Assembly: GCF_011075055.1 (NCBI RefSeq)
Contig: NW_025401108.1
Span: forward strand, 124,001 to 188,000
Direction of reading: 5' to 3'
DNA from: Mangifera indica
Lineage: Eukaryota > Streptophyta > Magnoliopsida > Sapindales > Anacardiaceae
DNA length: 64,000 bases
Under the pieces are notes generated by a model. It was not told the origin of the DNA and ran no database searches. It saw only the letters and a list, made by a program, of their open reading frames with translations. The position numbers and the translations under genes are program-made. Shown piece after piece: positions 24,522 through 37,088 of the stretch (the first letter of the stretch is position 1; each line of letters begins with the position of its first letter).

Positions 24522-25458
24522 GGCCAGAAGAGTTCTTCCTACCCAAGGTTAAGTGTAATCTTAAACTGATACTTTTAAACTTTCAAAAACTTAAACTCTT
24601 ACAAATATTAGTGTAAAATTATCATTTAATTAAAAAATTTTAGAAACTAAATTTTTATCACATTTTATCTCTTAATTTGAGAATCTCACAATTTCTTTAC
24701 CAAAGTTTGAAAAGTGACAATTAGGTTTTAATTTTTTTTTTAAAATTTTTTTGATAAGTTTTTCTGTCGTGGTCACTCTCTTCCTCTCTAGTGCTCTCTC
24801 GCCCTCTAGAGACTGTCAATTTCATCCATCATCAAGAAACAACATCAAAATTGAACAAAGAGAATTCGTTCATTATTGATTTCGTTCATCCTCCACCCGT
24901 TGTCTTCCATTGTGCATCATCAATCATATATGTTAGTCTCGGGACACTACGAACAAAATTCCCATCAATAAACAAAATTTTATTAAAAAACTCAATTAAA
25001 GTTAAAAGTGAAATGGGCATTTAACCAAAAAAAAATTAAAACTAAAGTTTTATTAAATTTTCTCTCTCAGTTTAAAAACTAACAATTTTTTCTTACCCAA
25101 AATTTGAAAAGTGGCAATTTCTTCTCTAGGGTTTTGAAATCGTCCAAAAAAACTGATTTCCTCCAATAAAGACAAAATTATCTTTGTTGAAGTATCTTCA
25201 TCTCAGAATAATTAGTTTTGTTAAATGACAATTTTTTTTTTATTTGTACATAATGTTAAATAACAACATCATAAAAAATGGTAGTTCATCGGACTTGAGA
25301 CAAAGACTAATTTTTTTGTTAAATAATTGTTTTGCCCTTAATTTTAATTGAGTTTTTTAGCAGAATTTTTCTTGTGAGTGGGACTTTGGATTTTTGAAAG
25401 TTTGAGAGTGTGAGCTTGGAATTACACTTAACCTTAGGTGGGAACAAGTCTTTTGGCA
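24522..25458. mobile_element. Long-TIR fold-back element, chimeric copy
   Basis: Left end GGCCAGAAGAGTTCTTCCTACCC and right end (minus strand) GTGCCAAAAGACTTGTTCCC, both followed by AAGGTTAAGTGTAAT, define the arms. A second arm-like block begins near 25025, so the copy seems to contain a duplicated arm, as copy 1 does. No target duplication is visible, so the present ends may come from two elements. Confidence 0.6.
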
Positions 25459-25960
25459 CCATTTGGTTCCAAAATAGTTGGAAAAATCTCTCATCAAACT
25501 TTGTTAATCAGGAGCATGAAAGACAACAATTATTTCCTATATGAAATTAGGGTAATCATGCCCACTCACCTTTGATGGTAACAAATTCTATTAATAGAGA
25601 TTGACAAAAAGAGACTCTGCAACTATTTCTAAAGCATATTTGGGTTTCCGAGTTTCATGTTATGCAAGAATTAAACTTGTAACTAACAAGTTCATACTAG
25701 TTTATTTGATGATTTCATCAGTCTGGTTAGCCCTGAATCTATGAAGATCCCCTGGCTAATTAATTGACCTGCGAAATAACAAGGACAATCCAATGGAATG
25801 AAACTACAAAATTCCATTGTTTGAGGAGAAGTGTAATCTGTGCATAAGAAACTTCAACTTTGACGTGAAAACTTGTGACAAGACTTAAAGGTTGCCTCTA
25901 AGTCTAAAACTTAACATATAAAATTACTTCAATAAGTTTCTCCAAACGCCGATACATTCC
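25459..25960. other. Intergenic DNA, nothing specific
   Basis: No exon or repeat signal recognised. Confidence 0.35.
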
Positions 25961-26716
25961 AAGTTTTCCATTCATGCTGCAATTCCAGCCTGCTGAGTGT
26001 TTCTGCTGCGCCTCTCTTCCAGTCAGAATCCAAGTCAGATCCAGTTTCAGCCACCTTGACTTTCTTGTCCTGCTGATCGTTTCAGAGTCCAGATATCTGC
26101 TTAGTTGGTTTTTCTGCTATAGAAGAGTCCACTTTCCAATTGGCTGTTGCAACCTTCTCCCGGGTCTCTTTCTGCTGTATCTCCCCTATCTTCCTTGTGG
26201 CAAGTTCTTTTGGGGCTCTTTTGTCACAGGCAACAAAAGGATTTTTTCCCCTCTGATCTACTGCCCCAGTTCTCTCTTGCAGCTGGTTAGTTTCACCTTT
26301 GTGATCAGCCTTTTGCTCTTCACTCTAGTTTGGCATTTGGCTTTTGGTTGGTGTTCCCGTTCTCAATGCTTAGTTCATAGCTTCCTCCGCTATTGGAAAT
26401 CATGGCTTCTTACTCATCCGAATTGTATGGATATTTTTTTGTTTAATTTTGATTACCATCTCAGGCTTACTATTAGACGTGTAATTTTAGACTTTGACTT
26501 GTGTATTTTGTATCTCTTCTTGAACCTATCATGGTTGATACCATGATAGACATTCAAGAAGAGACTGGTGATTTGTTTTTTGAGTAAGCCTGGTTTTTGC
26601 TTGTGTGGCTTCCCTTTGAAAGGACGACCGTAGGTTATGTTTGAGTCTTCTTTTGAGGTCTCGCTGTTTTTCCTTTTAATATACATACTTAATTACCCAA
26701 GAAAAAAAAAAAAAAA
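25960..26716 (+). mobile_element. LINE-like 3' fragment with poly(A) tail
   Basis: A pyrimidine-rich, less AT-rich segment ends TTTTTCCTTTTAATATAC..ACCCAAG followed by 15 A residues (26702-26716), a typical plant L1 3' end. It contains a 190-codon open frame (25974-26546) full of Cys, Leu and Phe with no known domain, probably not coding. A perfect short inverted repeat (CAAGAAGAG.. near 26550 and CTCTTCTTG near 26515) flanks ATCATGGTTGATACCATGAT. The 5' border is approximate and no matching target duplication was found. Confidence 0.5.
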
Positions 26717-26717
26717 G

Positions 26718-29700
26718 ATGTAGGCCAAGCTTAAATTCCTCCGTGGAACACTTGAAGCAACCATTTTTTATGCCACACCATACCCCCCTTCATTTCCCTT
26801 CAACGTAAGTGGATTTTCTCAAGTCATTCTGTTATACTTTTATGCATTAATAAAGATTAGTTATCGTTTAATGGATGTGTTTTGCAGTGTATTGTTGCGA
26901 ATGGGAAGCCTAGTTATGTGACATTCAAGAAGACAATAAGAAGGTGGCAAAGACGAGCCACGAGCAAGACAGAGTTTGAAACTACTAACCTTCCGAATAC
27001 TATGTGCTCATTCCGGTGATTCAACCATCACCATTAATTACTTTGACAACGAAGTGTTCAACTTGGGAAAACTCCATATCCAAGCTCATGAGATGCTCCA
27101 TGAGGCGAGTTTGATTAGTGGGTTTTTCCCTCTGGTAATGTTGAATGGAAAGCTGAGCCAAGAGCTCAAGCTCAGGTTCATGTTATGGTTCAAACCGGCA
27201 GCATTTTACCCGACCTGGGGAACAGTTATTGAAAATGGTGAATTCCAAGGCCTGAGGAATGCTACATTCCCTCAGAGATCTAATTGCCATGTCAAACTGT
27301 ATCATGATGCTCACCATTTCTCTGCATCTCAGCCTCCATTTGATCTCTGTGGCTCTCCAGGAAAATTATGGGAGGATGTTTACAGGGCCATTGAAGGTGC
27401 CAAGCATTTGATTACATTGCAGTCTGGTCCCTCAATCCCAAGATGGCTCTGGTAAACTAATATCTATCATCAGACATTATTATTATTATTTATTACTTGT
27501 GTTCCTAACGTGGGTTTGTTCATCACATTATATCATCTAGTGAATGAGTATGAGATTCAACTTTTAAAGCTTGGGTCTCCATAACTAACTAGACACGCTT
27601 CAGATGAAGCAAGCTTGCATAAATTCAAAAGCAAACCCTCGCAAGCCTTGGTTAGACAAGACAGTGTGTTCTTATGCACACAATTTTTTCTTTTTTTCTT
27701 TCCGGGGTTCGGAATATTGATTTTCAGTGGAGATAGTTGTCTACAAGGAGAACAAGAAAAATGTAAAAACAGAGGAGAGAAATTAGAGAGCACGAATGGA
27801 AGAGTTTTGCTCTAGTGATGATTAATTTCTTTACTTTTCCATACATTTATATTTACATCACTTACAATAGCAGCTTAAATTAAGTTTATCCACATGTTTT
27901 CTTACAAGCTGACCAAACCTTATCAAAGTACCCTAAACATAACTACTACAATTGCATTCTAGCAAAAAGCATTACAAAAAGGTTAAGGAAGTCTGTCTTC
28001 ATGTTAAGGCTGCAAAAAATAATCCACATCAGCTTCAATTTTTCTGCACTTAAACCATCTTCAAAACTTCAGAATCTTTTCAGCAGCCGACTTCATTGTT
28101 CCATTGCTTCATCATGGAATCTAACATGCATTGTTTTGTGCAGGTTTGCAATCCTGAAACCAATATCCCATATACAAAAGGAGTGAAGTTTGGTGAATTG
28201 CTGAAAAATAAAGCTGAGGAAGGTGTAGCTGTGAGAATCAAGCTTTGGGAGGATGAAAAGTCCCTAACCAAGGGGTGATGAGAGCTCATGGTGAAGATGC
28301 ATTTGCTTAATTAAAGCACACTAAAATTATATGCAAATCATGTCCTAGATTACACGACAATTTCCCCACTCGATTTGCTCACCACCAAAGGACTAACTGT
28401 AGACAGTGACACTAGAGCACCAAATTCTTTCAGTGACAGAGAAATCATGAGCTTTGTTGGTGGCTTAGACAATGACACAGAAAATCATTCCTCGTTACAC
28501 GCTGTTGACAAAGAATTACACTATTTTGATTTCTATCAAATAAATATCGCCGGTGCTAGCCTTCACAAAGGAGGGCCAAGAAAGCCATGGCATGATGTTC
28601 ATGCTTGTATCACTGGTGAGGCTTCTTGGGATGTACTAACAAAAATTGAGCAAAGGTAGACCAAACAATGTAATCCTTCTTTATTAATCCTCATTAGCAG
28701 CATTCTGAATCTTGTTTGCCATTCTAATGTTGCTTCGATTTCAAGCATTTCCAATGGAAGAAACAAGAAGGTGCAAGTGTTCAGATCAATTGATCATGTC
28801 TCAGCTTCCCAAATAGCTAAAAACGTAACTGTAGAGCAAAGCATACATGAAGCTTATGTCAATGCAATAAGGCGCACCGAGAGGTTTATATACATTCAGA
28901 TTCTATACTTCATTGGAGGATGCCATTTCTGGGAGAAAGATAAGCAGAGTGGCTGCAGAAATTTGATTCCTATTGAGACAGCGCTTAAGGTGGTGAGTAA
29001 GATTAAGGCAAAGGAGAGGTTTGTAGTGCACATATTAATTCCATTGTGGCCTGAAGAACAGCCTGAGAGTGAACCTGTTCAGGATATATTGCAGTGAACT
29101 AGAGAAACAATGAAAATGATGCATCAATTGATTGGAGAAGCTATAAAACAAAGTGGTGAGAAGGGTCATCCTAGAGATTATTTGAACTTCTTCTGCCATG
29201 GAAACAGGGAAGAGAAGAGCAATGGAGAGTTTGTGCCTCCATATTCTCCTCATCCCTGGACACATTATTGGAATGCTCAGAAGCATAGGACGTTCATGAT
29301 GTATGTGCACTCAAAGCTAAGATAGGTATTGAATTTTTTTTTTATTTTCTCGCCAGATTTATTCTTGTGTATAAGAACTAAACAAGCTTTGCTTTCTTGA
29401 CTTTGTATTTTTTTTCAGTGGCTGATGCATACTTTCTGATAGAATCAGCAAATGTGAACCAAAAATCCATGGATGGACAGAGAGACACAGAAACTGCAAT
29501 GAGGTGCTACCTACAGCCCAGAAATAGAGATCAAAACAAGCCAAGTCATGGAGATATCCATGCATACAGATTGTCACTGTGGTATGAGCACACAGGAGTT
29601 GCTGATATATTGTTTCAAGAACCTCAAACTCTGGAATGTGTAAAGAAAACATGTTCAATAGGAGAGCATATGTGGAAAATTTATAGTGGCGAAGAAGTGA

Positions 29701-29859
29701 TAGACATGGAAGGTGTGCAGAGCTTGTAACTTACCCTGTGAATGTAACCCAGGATGGCTTAGTTGAGGATCTTGCTGATGCTGGTAGCTTTTTCCTGATA
29801 CAAAAGCTTTAGTAAAGGGAAAGAGATCAAAAGTGTCGCCTCCTATTTTTCCCACATAA
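26718..29859 (+). pseudogene. PLDALPHA4: Phospholipase D alpha4 (epsilon)-type pseudogene
   Basis: The translation follows plant PLD alpha4 from end to end but is broken many times. Codon 2 is TAG (26721), then AKLKFLRGTLEATIF of the C2 domain; a frameshift near 26975 precedes FRILCAHSGDSTITI; another lies near 27428 before SLNPKMAL. HKD motif 1 is cut: GCT CAC CAC CAA (AHHQ) at 28377-28388 runs straight into a frameshift. The following GGFDLCDGRYD-like segment is shortened to GGLDNDTENHSSL. At 29095 a conserved Trp is TGA (ILQ*TRET). In HKD motif 2, HSKL (29308-29319) is followed by a one-base loss and, across an intron (29326-29418), VAD instead of VDD, so the motif aspartate is Ala. A last frameshift near 29786 precedes DTKALVKGKRSKVSPPIFPT and a stop at 29857. 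The functional enzyme hydrolyses phospholipids to phosphatidic acid; this copy cannot make it. Position matches Arabidopsis At1g55180. Confidence 0.92.
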
Positions 29860-31059
29860 TGATGCTATAATCAGAATGTACATGTATATCATCTATTTTA
29901 ATCGGAGATTTTAAATTAATTATGAAATAATATCTACACATTATTTGTATTTAATTAGGTACCCAAAACAAGATACGTTTAATATTACTCTTTTATTTCC
30001 AGGTTATGTACATTTACTAGACAAAGGATTTTCTCATCGTATTATTAACAGTAAAAAAGTTCTCTTTATTTCCTTTATTGAACAAAAAACAGCTTCCCCA
30101 ACTCTTATTGCTGAATCACAAGCTTACAAAATTATCCAAAACTAGCCAGGCTGGTTGAAACCTCACTAAGTAAAGACAACTTTGACATGGCCCCAGCAAT
30201 GAAATACTACTTCGATCTAATCTTTATAGAACCATTTGTCATAATAAAATCAAAATAGCAGTAGTAGTCATCTTTTTTATAACGATCTCCTACAAGACAC
30301 TCGATGGACGTCAGCAGCTTCCACCATAATAATTAAAATCCTAAATTCATTAGTTTAATAGCATCAGGCTAATCATGGTTACCAATTACATTATGACAAG
30401 CATCTAATTATTTTAATTATGGCATATTCCTTTCTACCGATCTTCGTCCAGTCTTATCTTATCTGGCCTATATTTGAGGACCCAGTTGGAGTTCTTAACA
30501 AAATCATTCATTCATGTGATGTGGGTCAATTGGATAGAAAATTTGAAATAAGAATGTTAGACGTAGTTTTTCAGGATGAATTATATGCAGGCCATCTGGA
30601 AAGTTTGAAGCAAAAACCCAATCCAGAAAATTTCTGAAACAGTTGATGGATGAATCATAGACTAAATTAGACTTTCAATCTTGAAGAATTTCTCTCTTTC
30701 ACGCTAAACATTATCTCTCTGTTCATGCATGTGACGAGGTGTTCCTTGCAGAACTATTATGATAGTTATTGAGTGGTTGCTAAAAGTATTACTCTTGCAC
30801 AAAGATAGAGATGAAATATTACATACTTGAAGCAGAAATGAACCCTTCAATGAGCTCTTCATTGGTAATCCCTTTCTCTAAATAACTTCTCACTTCAATT
30901 TTTGTCTTTCTTTCTGGTTTCCCTCTGCTGGGTTCATGAAAAAACATGAAAAAGCTTAAAGCTATAATACAGAGTCTGGTTTTTTCACCCACCAAACTGA
31001 GAAAAATCAGTATTTGTTAAGGTAATCTAACTTTGGGTTTGTATTTTTGTTTGAATTGG
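29860..31059. other. Intergenic DNA upstream of CBL10
   Basis: No exon recognised. Frames at 29945-30145 and 30419-30637 have no domain. The proximal part (about 30640-31059) is probably promoter and leader of the CBL10-like gene. Confidence 0.4.
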
Positions 31060-32597
31060 ATGTGTATTCATAAGGAATCAAGCTCTCTAAATATAAGCAA
31101 CAAGCTGTGTGGTGTGTTAATGGCTTTGATAAACTTTATAGAGGAAGTGATCTTCTGCTTAGCCGGTTGCTTTGATCACCACCGTACACTCAAGCGTCAA
31201 TACTCATTCAGTGATTTTGCTCGCCTTGCTGATGAATCCCCATGTTCGTATAACACATGCACAAATAGTTATATTATATTGGCGTATTTATTCTGCTTTG
31301 ATAATGAGAGGTTTGGGGTTTTTCTACGGGCATGTTGTTGCAGTCAGTATAAACGAGGTGGAGGCTCTGCACGAATTATTCAAGAAGTTGAGCAGTTCCA
31401 TCATTGATGATGGGCTAATTCACAAGGTAACATAAATCTTTTTCGTGTTTTATGTGGGCAAATCTGAAAATAAGGCATCTGGATTTAGTTTTACTCCGAG
31501 GAATTGCCTATAATCTGGAAACCTAAAACACACCCTTTTTTATCTGGGACTTTCTCATCCAAAAATGGATCCCATTCCAGTAGCAAATTTACCGAAGAAT
31601 ATTATGTTATATGCTTGAATGCTGTTGCAGTAATTGTACATATTGATAAAACATCAACTGTTAGTCTCCCTAGATTTTATCAACCTCTTTGTTTCTGATT
31701 TGAAGGAAGAGCTTCGATTGGCATTGCTCCAAACTTCAGCTGGGGAGAATCTGTTCCTGGATAGGGTATGGTATACCCCCAGCAACAGCTTTTAGTTTAT
31801 TTTTCGCTTTATGTTTCATCTATCTCCTCTATGATATTCAATTCCTTGCAGGTATTTGATCTATTTGATGAGAGGAAAAATGGTTTTATAGAATTTGACG
31901 AGTTTGTCCATGCACTTGCCATCTTTCATCCTTGTACCTCTATAGATAAGAAAATTGATTGTAAGTGTTGAAGAAGCCATTCATATTTTGCACTTTTTAG
32001 ACTTGTAAGGCAGAGATAAAACAAATTGGTTTCTTTTTCCCCTTGCCTTCCATGCAGTTTCATTTAGACTCTATGATTTGAGAGATTCTGGATATATCGA
32101 GCCGGAAGAAGTGAGTGCTGGTTGATTTTCTTCACAAATAACTCTTGTTTGGCATGCAGAATCAAATTGTTTCATGCTATTTCAGGTCAAGCAAATGGTA
32201 GTTGCCATCCTGCAGGAGTCTGGTGTGCAGCTTTCAAATGAATCCCTTGAAGCTATCATCAGCAGGGCAAGAGATTTTCATGTTGTATCTCGTTCTTGAA
32301 GCTTTTATATAAACTCCTTTTGACTTACTTCTTTTGACAGACATTTATTGAAGCTGATGTTGATAGGGATGGCAAAATTAACAAGGAAGAATGGAGGAAT
32401 TTCGTTTTCAAGCATCCCTCGCTTATAAAGAACATGACTCTCCCCTATTTGAAGTACACCTTTCTTCCATTTTTCTTGACCTTGAATCATCTTTGATCTT
32501 TATTTTTCATGAATATCACGATGCATTCTCTTAATCTTTCAGGGAGATCACCACAGTGTTTCCAAGCTTTATATTCAGCACTGAAGTTGATGACTGA
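31060..32597 (+). CDS. CBL10: Calcineurin B-like calcium sensor, CBL10 type
   Basis: Eight exons join in phase: 31060-31243, 31344-31426, 31706-31765, 31852-31960, 32058-32110, 32186-32266, 32341-32453 and 32543-32597, giving 245 residues. Unlike most CBLs it lacks an N-terminal MGC lipidation motif and instead has a hydrophobic segment ([20 protein letters not shown]) at about residues 20-40, the CBL10 hallmark. Four EF-hands follow: a degenerate first one ([15 protein letters not shown]), [26 protein letters not shown] and [13 protein letters not shown]. It ends with the FPSF motif ([13 protein letters not shown]), where CIPK kinases phosphorylate the serine. CBL10 recruits CIPK24/SOS2 or others to tonoplast or plasma membrane in salt tolerance. 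The first ATG in frame is used; an upstream coding exon is unlikely. Intron 6 begins with GC. This gene is not in the Arabidopsis blocks that match its neighbours. Confidence 0.92.
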
Positions 32598-32663
32598 GGA
32601 TCTGGGCATGCAGCTCTCTTCTTATTGTGGTCACATGTTCAGAAATGCTTTCAGATTACCATG

Positions 32664-32791
32664 GAGGCATTATATGAGTCATTCAGGTGGGCTTCACACC
32701 CGCTGCATCTCTGTATTACAATGCCTTGAGGCATTATATGAGACATTCAGGTGGGCTTCACACCCGCTGCATCTCTGTATTACAATGCCTT
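32664..32791. repeat. 64-bp tandem duplication in the CBL10 3' region
   Basis: Units 32664-32727 and 32728-32791 differ at one base (GAGTCATT / GAGACATT). They lie 67 bp after the CBL10 stop codon, probably in its 3' untranslated region, and create short overlapping frames that are not genes. Confidence 0.95.
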
Positions 32792-32869
32792 GTATTGCCA
32801 TCATCATGTAATCAACTTCAACAAAATTCTAGTCACATTTTTTTGAGATTTCACATATTCAGTTCTCTC

Positions 32870-35800
32870 TGAATGCCTATGAAGACCGTTGAATTCAAGT
32901 GCGCATTCTCACAATACAACATGGAGCTTGTCCCATCTGGCTTTGCGAAATGATTAGTAACCCTTTCTCAGACTACTTGTTTTGAAATGATAAGCAAAGC
33001 AATAGCAGATAATGTGCTGAAATAATCTTTATATGGTGCCCATAAATCAAACTAAATTCGGAAAGGAGAAACTGCCAAACAAAGAACGGGATCCACTTTC
33101 ATTTTCCCCCCTTCTCTGTCTCTCACTCTAGCAAGGCTAATGTCAATGGAAAAATTGGCCATTGTTAAAACCAATAAGCATGACATGAAGCTATCAACCA
33201 TCACTTGCAGTCCAAAGATTGGTGATTAATAGAATAAATCTTCAAACTCACCATCCCTCTTTGAAGTGTTAAAGGACTTATTTTTGTAGATCTTCAGCAT
33301 GACAACTTCTTGCAGAGCATTAGAATGTTTTGTCTAGCATTGTCCTTGCAGAATTTCCTTCTTTCAACCAGGTCCACTTTGTTTCAGTGCTATTAACATA
33401 CAACCATTCATGGTGCTGGTGCTTGTACGCATGAGATCCTGAATACTAAATAGGGTCCATAAACTGAGAACTTTTCCATTTTCATTCTTTGAACCTAAAG
33501 TTAGCGCAGATATTCCGTTTGAGTGAATTTTTTGTGTTGATGCTTTCTGAATGTAACCATGACACAATCAGAGACTAAAGCATTTTCATTACCACCCTTA
33601 CTCCAACAAAGTAGTAGGAATCTGATATTCTTAACTTCCTTTCACCGAAAGCAGCAGCTTTCCTTCTCATCTGCAAAACATTAATAAGAAAATCAGGCGA
33701 TATCCAGGAAGTAGCAGACTGCAAAATATGATTTTAGAAAGCTTAAGCTAAAAGAATGAAACAAAATTTTCAATCATTAGAAAAGATATTATGAAATGTT
33801 ATAAACAACTAAAATAATGGTGAGAGCAGCAAACACAAGAAAATACTGAATGATCGCAATGACAATACTCCTAATTTAACTGTCATGTCAACAGTCTCTA
33901 GTTAAAGCCATAATTTTTAATTGATCAAGTAGGTTGGCCAAGAGACAAACTCTTTACACCGTTATTGCTACCACTGCACCACAATTAAAGCATAAGGAAG
34001 CAATATTAACTACTCCTAAAGAGTCTTACACTCTGTCAATCATTACCCTGACACTAGTAAAATAATTCTTCAGATACACTTAGAATCATGGTCTTCATAT
34101 AATCAGAGTCCACCATATTTATCTTCACAGGAGACCGCTTCTAAACCCTATAAATGATAAAAGGCAGAAAACTATAAACCAAACATAATCAGCTCTATCC
34201 TCACATTTGCTAGAAATCCATGTAAGCCAATTTGTTAGCTCTCTAAAAAAATTCAATATCATTACAAATTAAAATGCTCCTAAGTTGGTACCAACTAATT
34301 AATCAACCTGGAGTCACAGATAACACACATATAATTGAACAAATGCTTCCTCCTTTTACCTAATTAAGGACCATTGCAATGAGTGATACCACTTTTTGAT
34401 TGTTCATACCATAAGAACATTAAAGATCTAATCTTAAACATTTCAAAACAGAAACGACTAAAACAGAATTGTTTCCACTACCTTTCTCTGCTATCCACAT
34501 ATTTTATATAGAAAAACTTTTGTCATTTACGAGTTTTTTGAAAATTTCAAGCGCCCCAAGAAGTAGAAAATGACTCAACTAAGTAGAGGATTGCTAAATC
34601 AACCTTCTATAATTTGTGTAAAGGATTTCTCATTCATATCATTAAAGTCCAGAACTTTCCCTCTTCAGTCAGGAGTGATCATCTTCCTGTTCTAAAGAAA
34701 CATATATAATATACAATTACGGTAATATACAAAATTCTAATTAATATCTAAATAAGGAACATTGACCTTTCAAGTGAAAATCACATAAATCTAAAATATC
34801 TAAGAATCCAACCATTTACTAGGCCCAGAAAGATCTTATATCATCCTGAGTGGTCACATTTCAGCACTATGCCAACATTCTTAATTCTGGTACATGCAGC
34901 AATACAACAGTTTAGTGTTAACAGTAAGACAGATAAAAACGGAATCCTTGTACATCCTAAAGCTCTCCTGGCTTATCATTTGTGACTTAAGTAGCACAAT
35001 CATGAACTGATTACCCATTGCTTAGTCAAAGTAATATGAAGAGCAATTGCGAATAACTTGACATGGATAAAGGAAGAAAAACTGGTTGAAGTTATTATCA
35101 GAATAGGCTTCAGCAAATGGATGTCAACACCTGAAACCAAGTGGCCTAGTAAAACTTCCCAAAACCGAAAAAAACTGATACTGCAATGAAGTAGCTATAG
35201 CCTATTTCAAAGTGAGTTTCCCACATATTGGATCTAGAGAAAGATAAACATTGATATCAAAGAATGAAACTAGGGGTCACTGAATCAGCATAATGCTATA
35301 CTATGATGTTGATTTAAAAATTTAGCTCAGAAAATAATATCAATATCCAGATCCATAAAACTCATATAACAGAGACAGAATACCTACCTACAAAGGATAT
35401 ATAGAAGCCCGTCTCTCGCAACATTGGCATGCCACCATCCTTCAGAAACTCCAGGATCATCTCAACATATAAAGAAGCAGTTTCGTATATGATATAAGTG
35501 GTCAAAATATTGACCAATATACAATAGTGCAGAACCAAGAATAAAACGAACTAGAAAATCTGCGCCAAAACAAGAGTCATAGCCTCATGGGGGTCTCTAA
35601 ACGAAACTTCATTAAGGAAGACATAGGATATACTCCAAATCTGATGTCCAAGTGTTGGATGTTCGCATCCAATTTCCGAAACTTTTTGAAGGGACATAAA
35701 TGAAGTACAAGGATATTCATAATCTAGTGCCTCTGAACACTGAACAATCTTTTCTTCAAGTAAGCATATTCCATCTCCAGCCTGCCACCATATGGTTGCT

Positions 35801-37088
35801 ATAAACCAAATCCAACCATCTGGGCTAGAGAATATAATCAAACTTTAAAGCTATCCTCCAATACTAATTTCAGGAAGGAATATTACAACCTTGAGGCTCC
35901 CTCCCTGATGTAATATATTTCCAAGAATTCCTATAAACTTGGATGGAAAGATTAACCAAAATAATAGCATGTAATGAATTATGTCATGAGCTAGTGACCT
36001 TCACGTTCACCTGATAACATACACATTTTGCAATTGGTTGACCCAACAATTGACTCCTCGATTTAGATGGCAGAAGCAACAAATAATGCTAAGTACACCT
36101 GAGGTTACACTTTTTCCACCAAGAAACCAAAACCCATGGTTAACATCATACAAAGGTCTTTCCCTTCAGTACATTATCAATTTGACAAGAACAGTAACAC
36201 AGTCCTACAATTGTAAAAAAATAATCACATAACAGGAGAATAAATTTTAATTCCAATGAATCACCATACGTATACTACCACCAAAAGTAAACCTCTATTC
36301 TTCAAACACCACTAAAAAGAACTTCACAATGAATGTGAGTACAGGCAATCTTCACTCTGGAACTCCATTTATAGGTGACCATCGGTGTGCCTTATTTCAA
36401 TAACCGTCAAAATCCACTGTGGTCACACAGTCCACACACTACAGTGGTGAAACCTAAAGACTATGGGTATAAAAGCCAGCAGAAACCAACTCAGAGAATC
36501 TTATATGGATAACAAAAAATCTGGACAGTTACTATCTAATGCATGATATCTTTATCACCACTCAGTCACTCACCTAATAGAAAGTCAAGAATGTTCTCTC
36601 CACATATACACAAAAGAGGCCATCCTTATATCAATAACTACAACCAAATTGCCTTATCCCAAGAGTTCATATATCTCCAACTGAAAACTCCAGCAAAAAC
36701 AGAGGATCACACTAGTTAAGAGTTGCTAACTTCTCTGCAAAGTTTAACGCATATATCAACAAACAAATGCGCCAAGAATAATAAGAATCATAAGATATGA
36801 TGAATAAAAAAGAACCAGCCACTAAGAGTTAAAAGCCAAATAAATACATCATAATGCATGTATGAAATGAAAAACAAAGGTCTCTATTAATTAAAGCAAA
36901 GCAACATTAAAATCATATAGAATCCAGTTTTGGGTGACTAGCACTGCATTCATATAAATCGATATTTATATGGAATGAAAAAAACCATGATTATACTTCT
37001 TTCTGGTTTACAATTTGGACTCCATGGTGGGGCAACCAAAATGGACAAACTTAGCATTTCCACAATTCCAGCAACAAGCAACCAGACC
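32870..37088. other. 4.2-kb interval without an assignable gene
   Basis: The plus strand is A-rich, so the minus strand has the T-rich look of introns. Two minus-strand stretches are coding-like: 33670-33580 after an acceptor-like TTTTGCAG (MRRKAAAFGERKLRISDS) and 35500-35385 (YVEMILEFLKDGGMPMLRE before GTAGGT). A 96-codon minus-strand frame is at 35551-35841. None matches a family I know. This could be an extended, spliced 3' end of the FLX-like gene, a non-coding RNA, or an old gene relic. Confidence 0.35.

Noticed and set aside
25974..26546. 190-codon open frame considered as a membrane protein
   Set aside because: Hydrophobic only because the DNA is pyrimidine-rich; it lies in a LINE-like 3' fragment ending in poly(A) and has no recognisable domain.
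32509..32872. Overlapping 100- and 61-codon plus-strand frames after CBL10
   Set aside because: They come from the 64-bp tandem duplication and the last CBL10 exon read in other phases.
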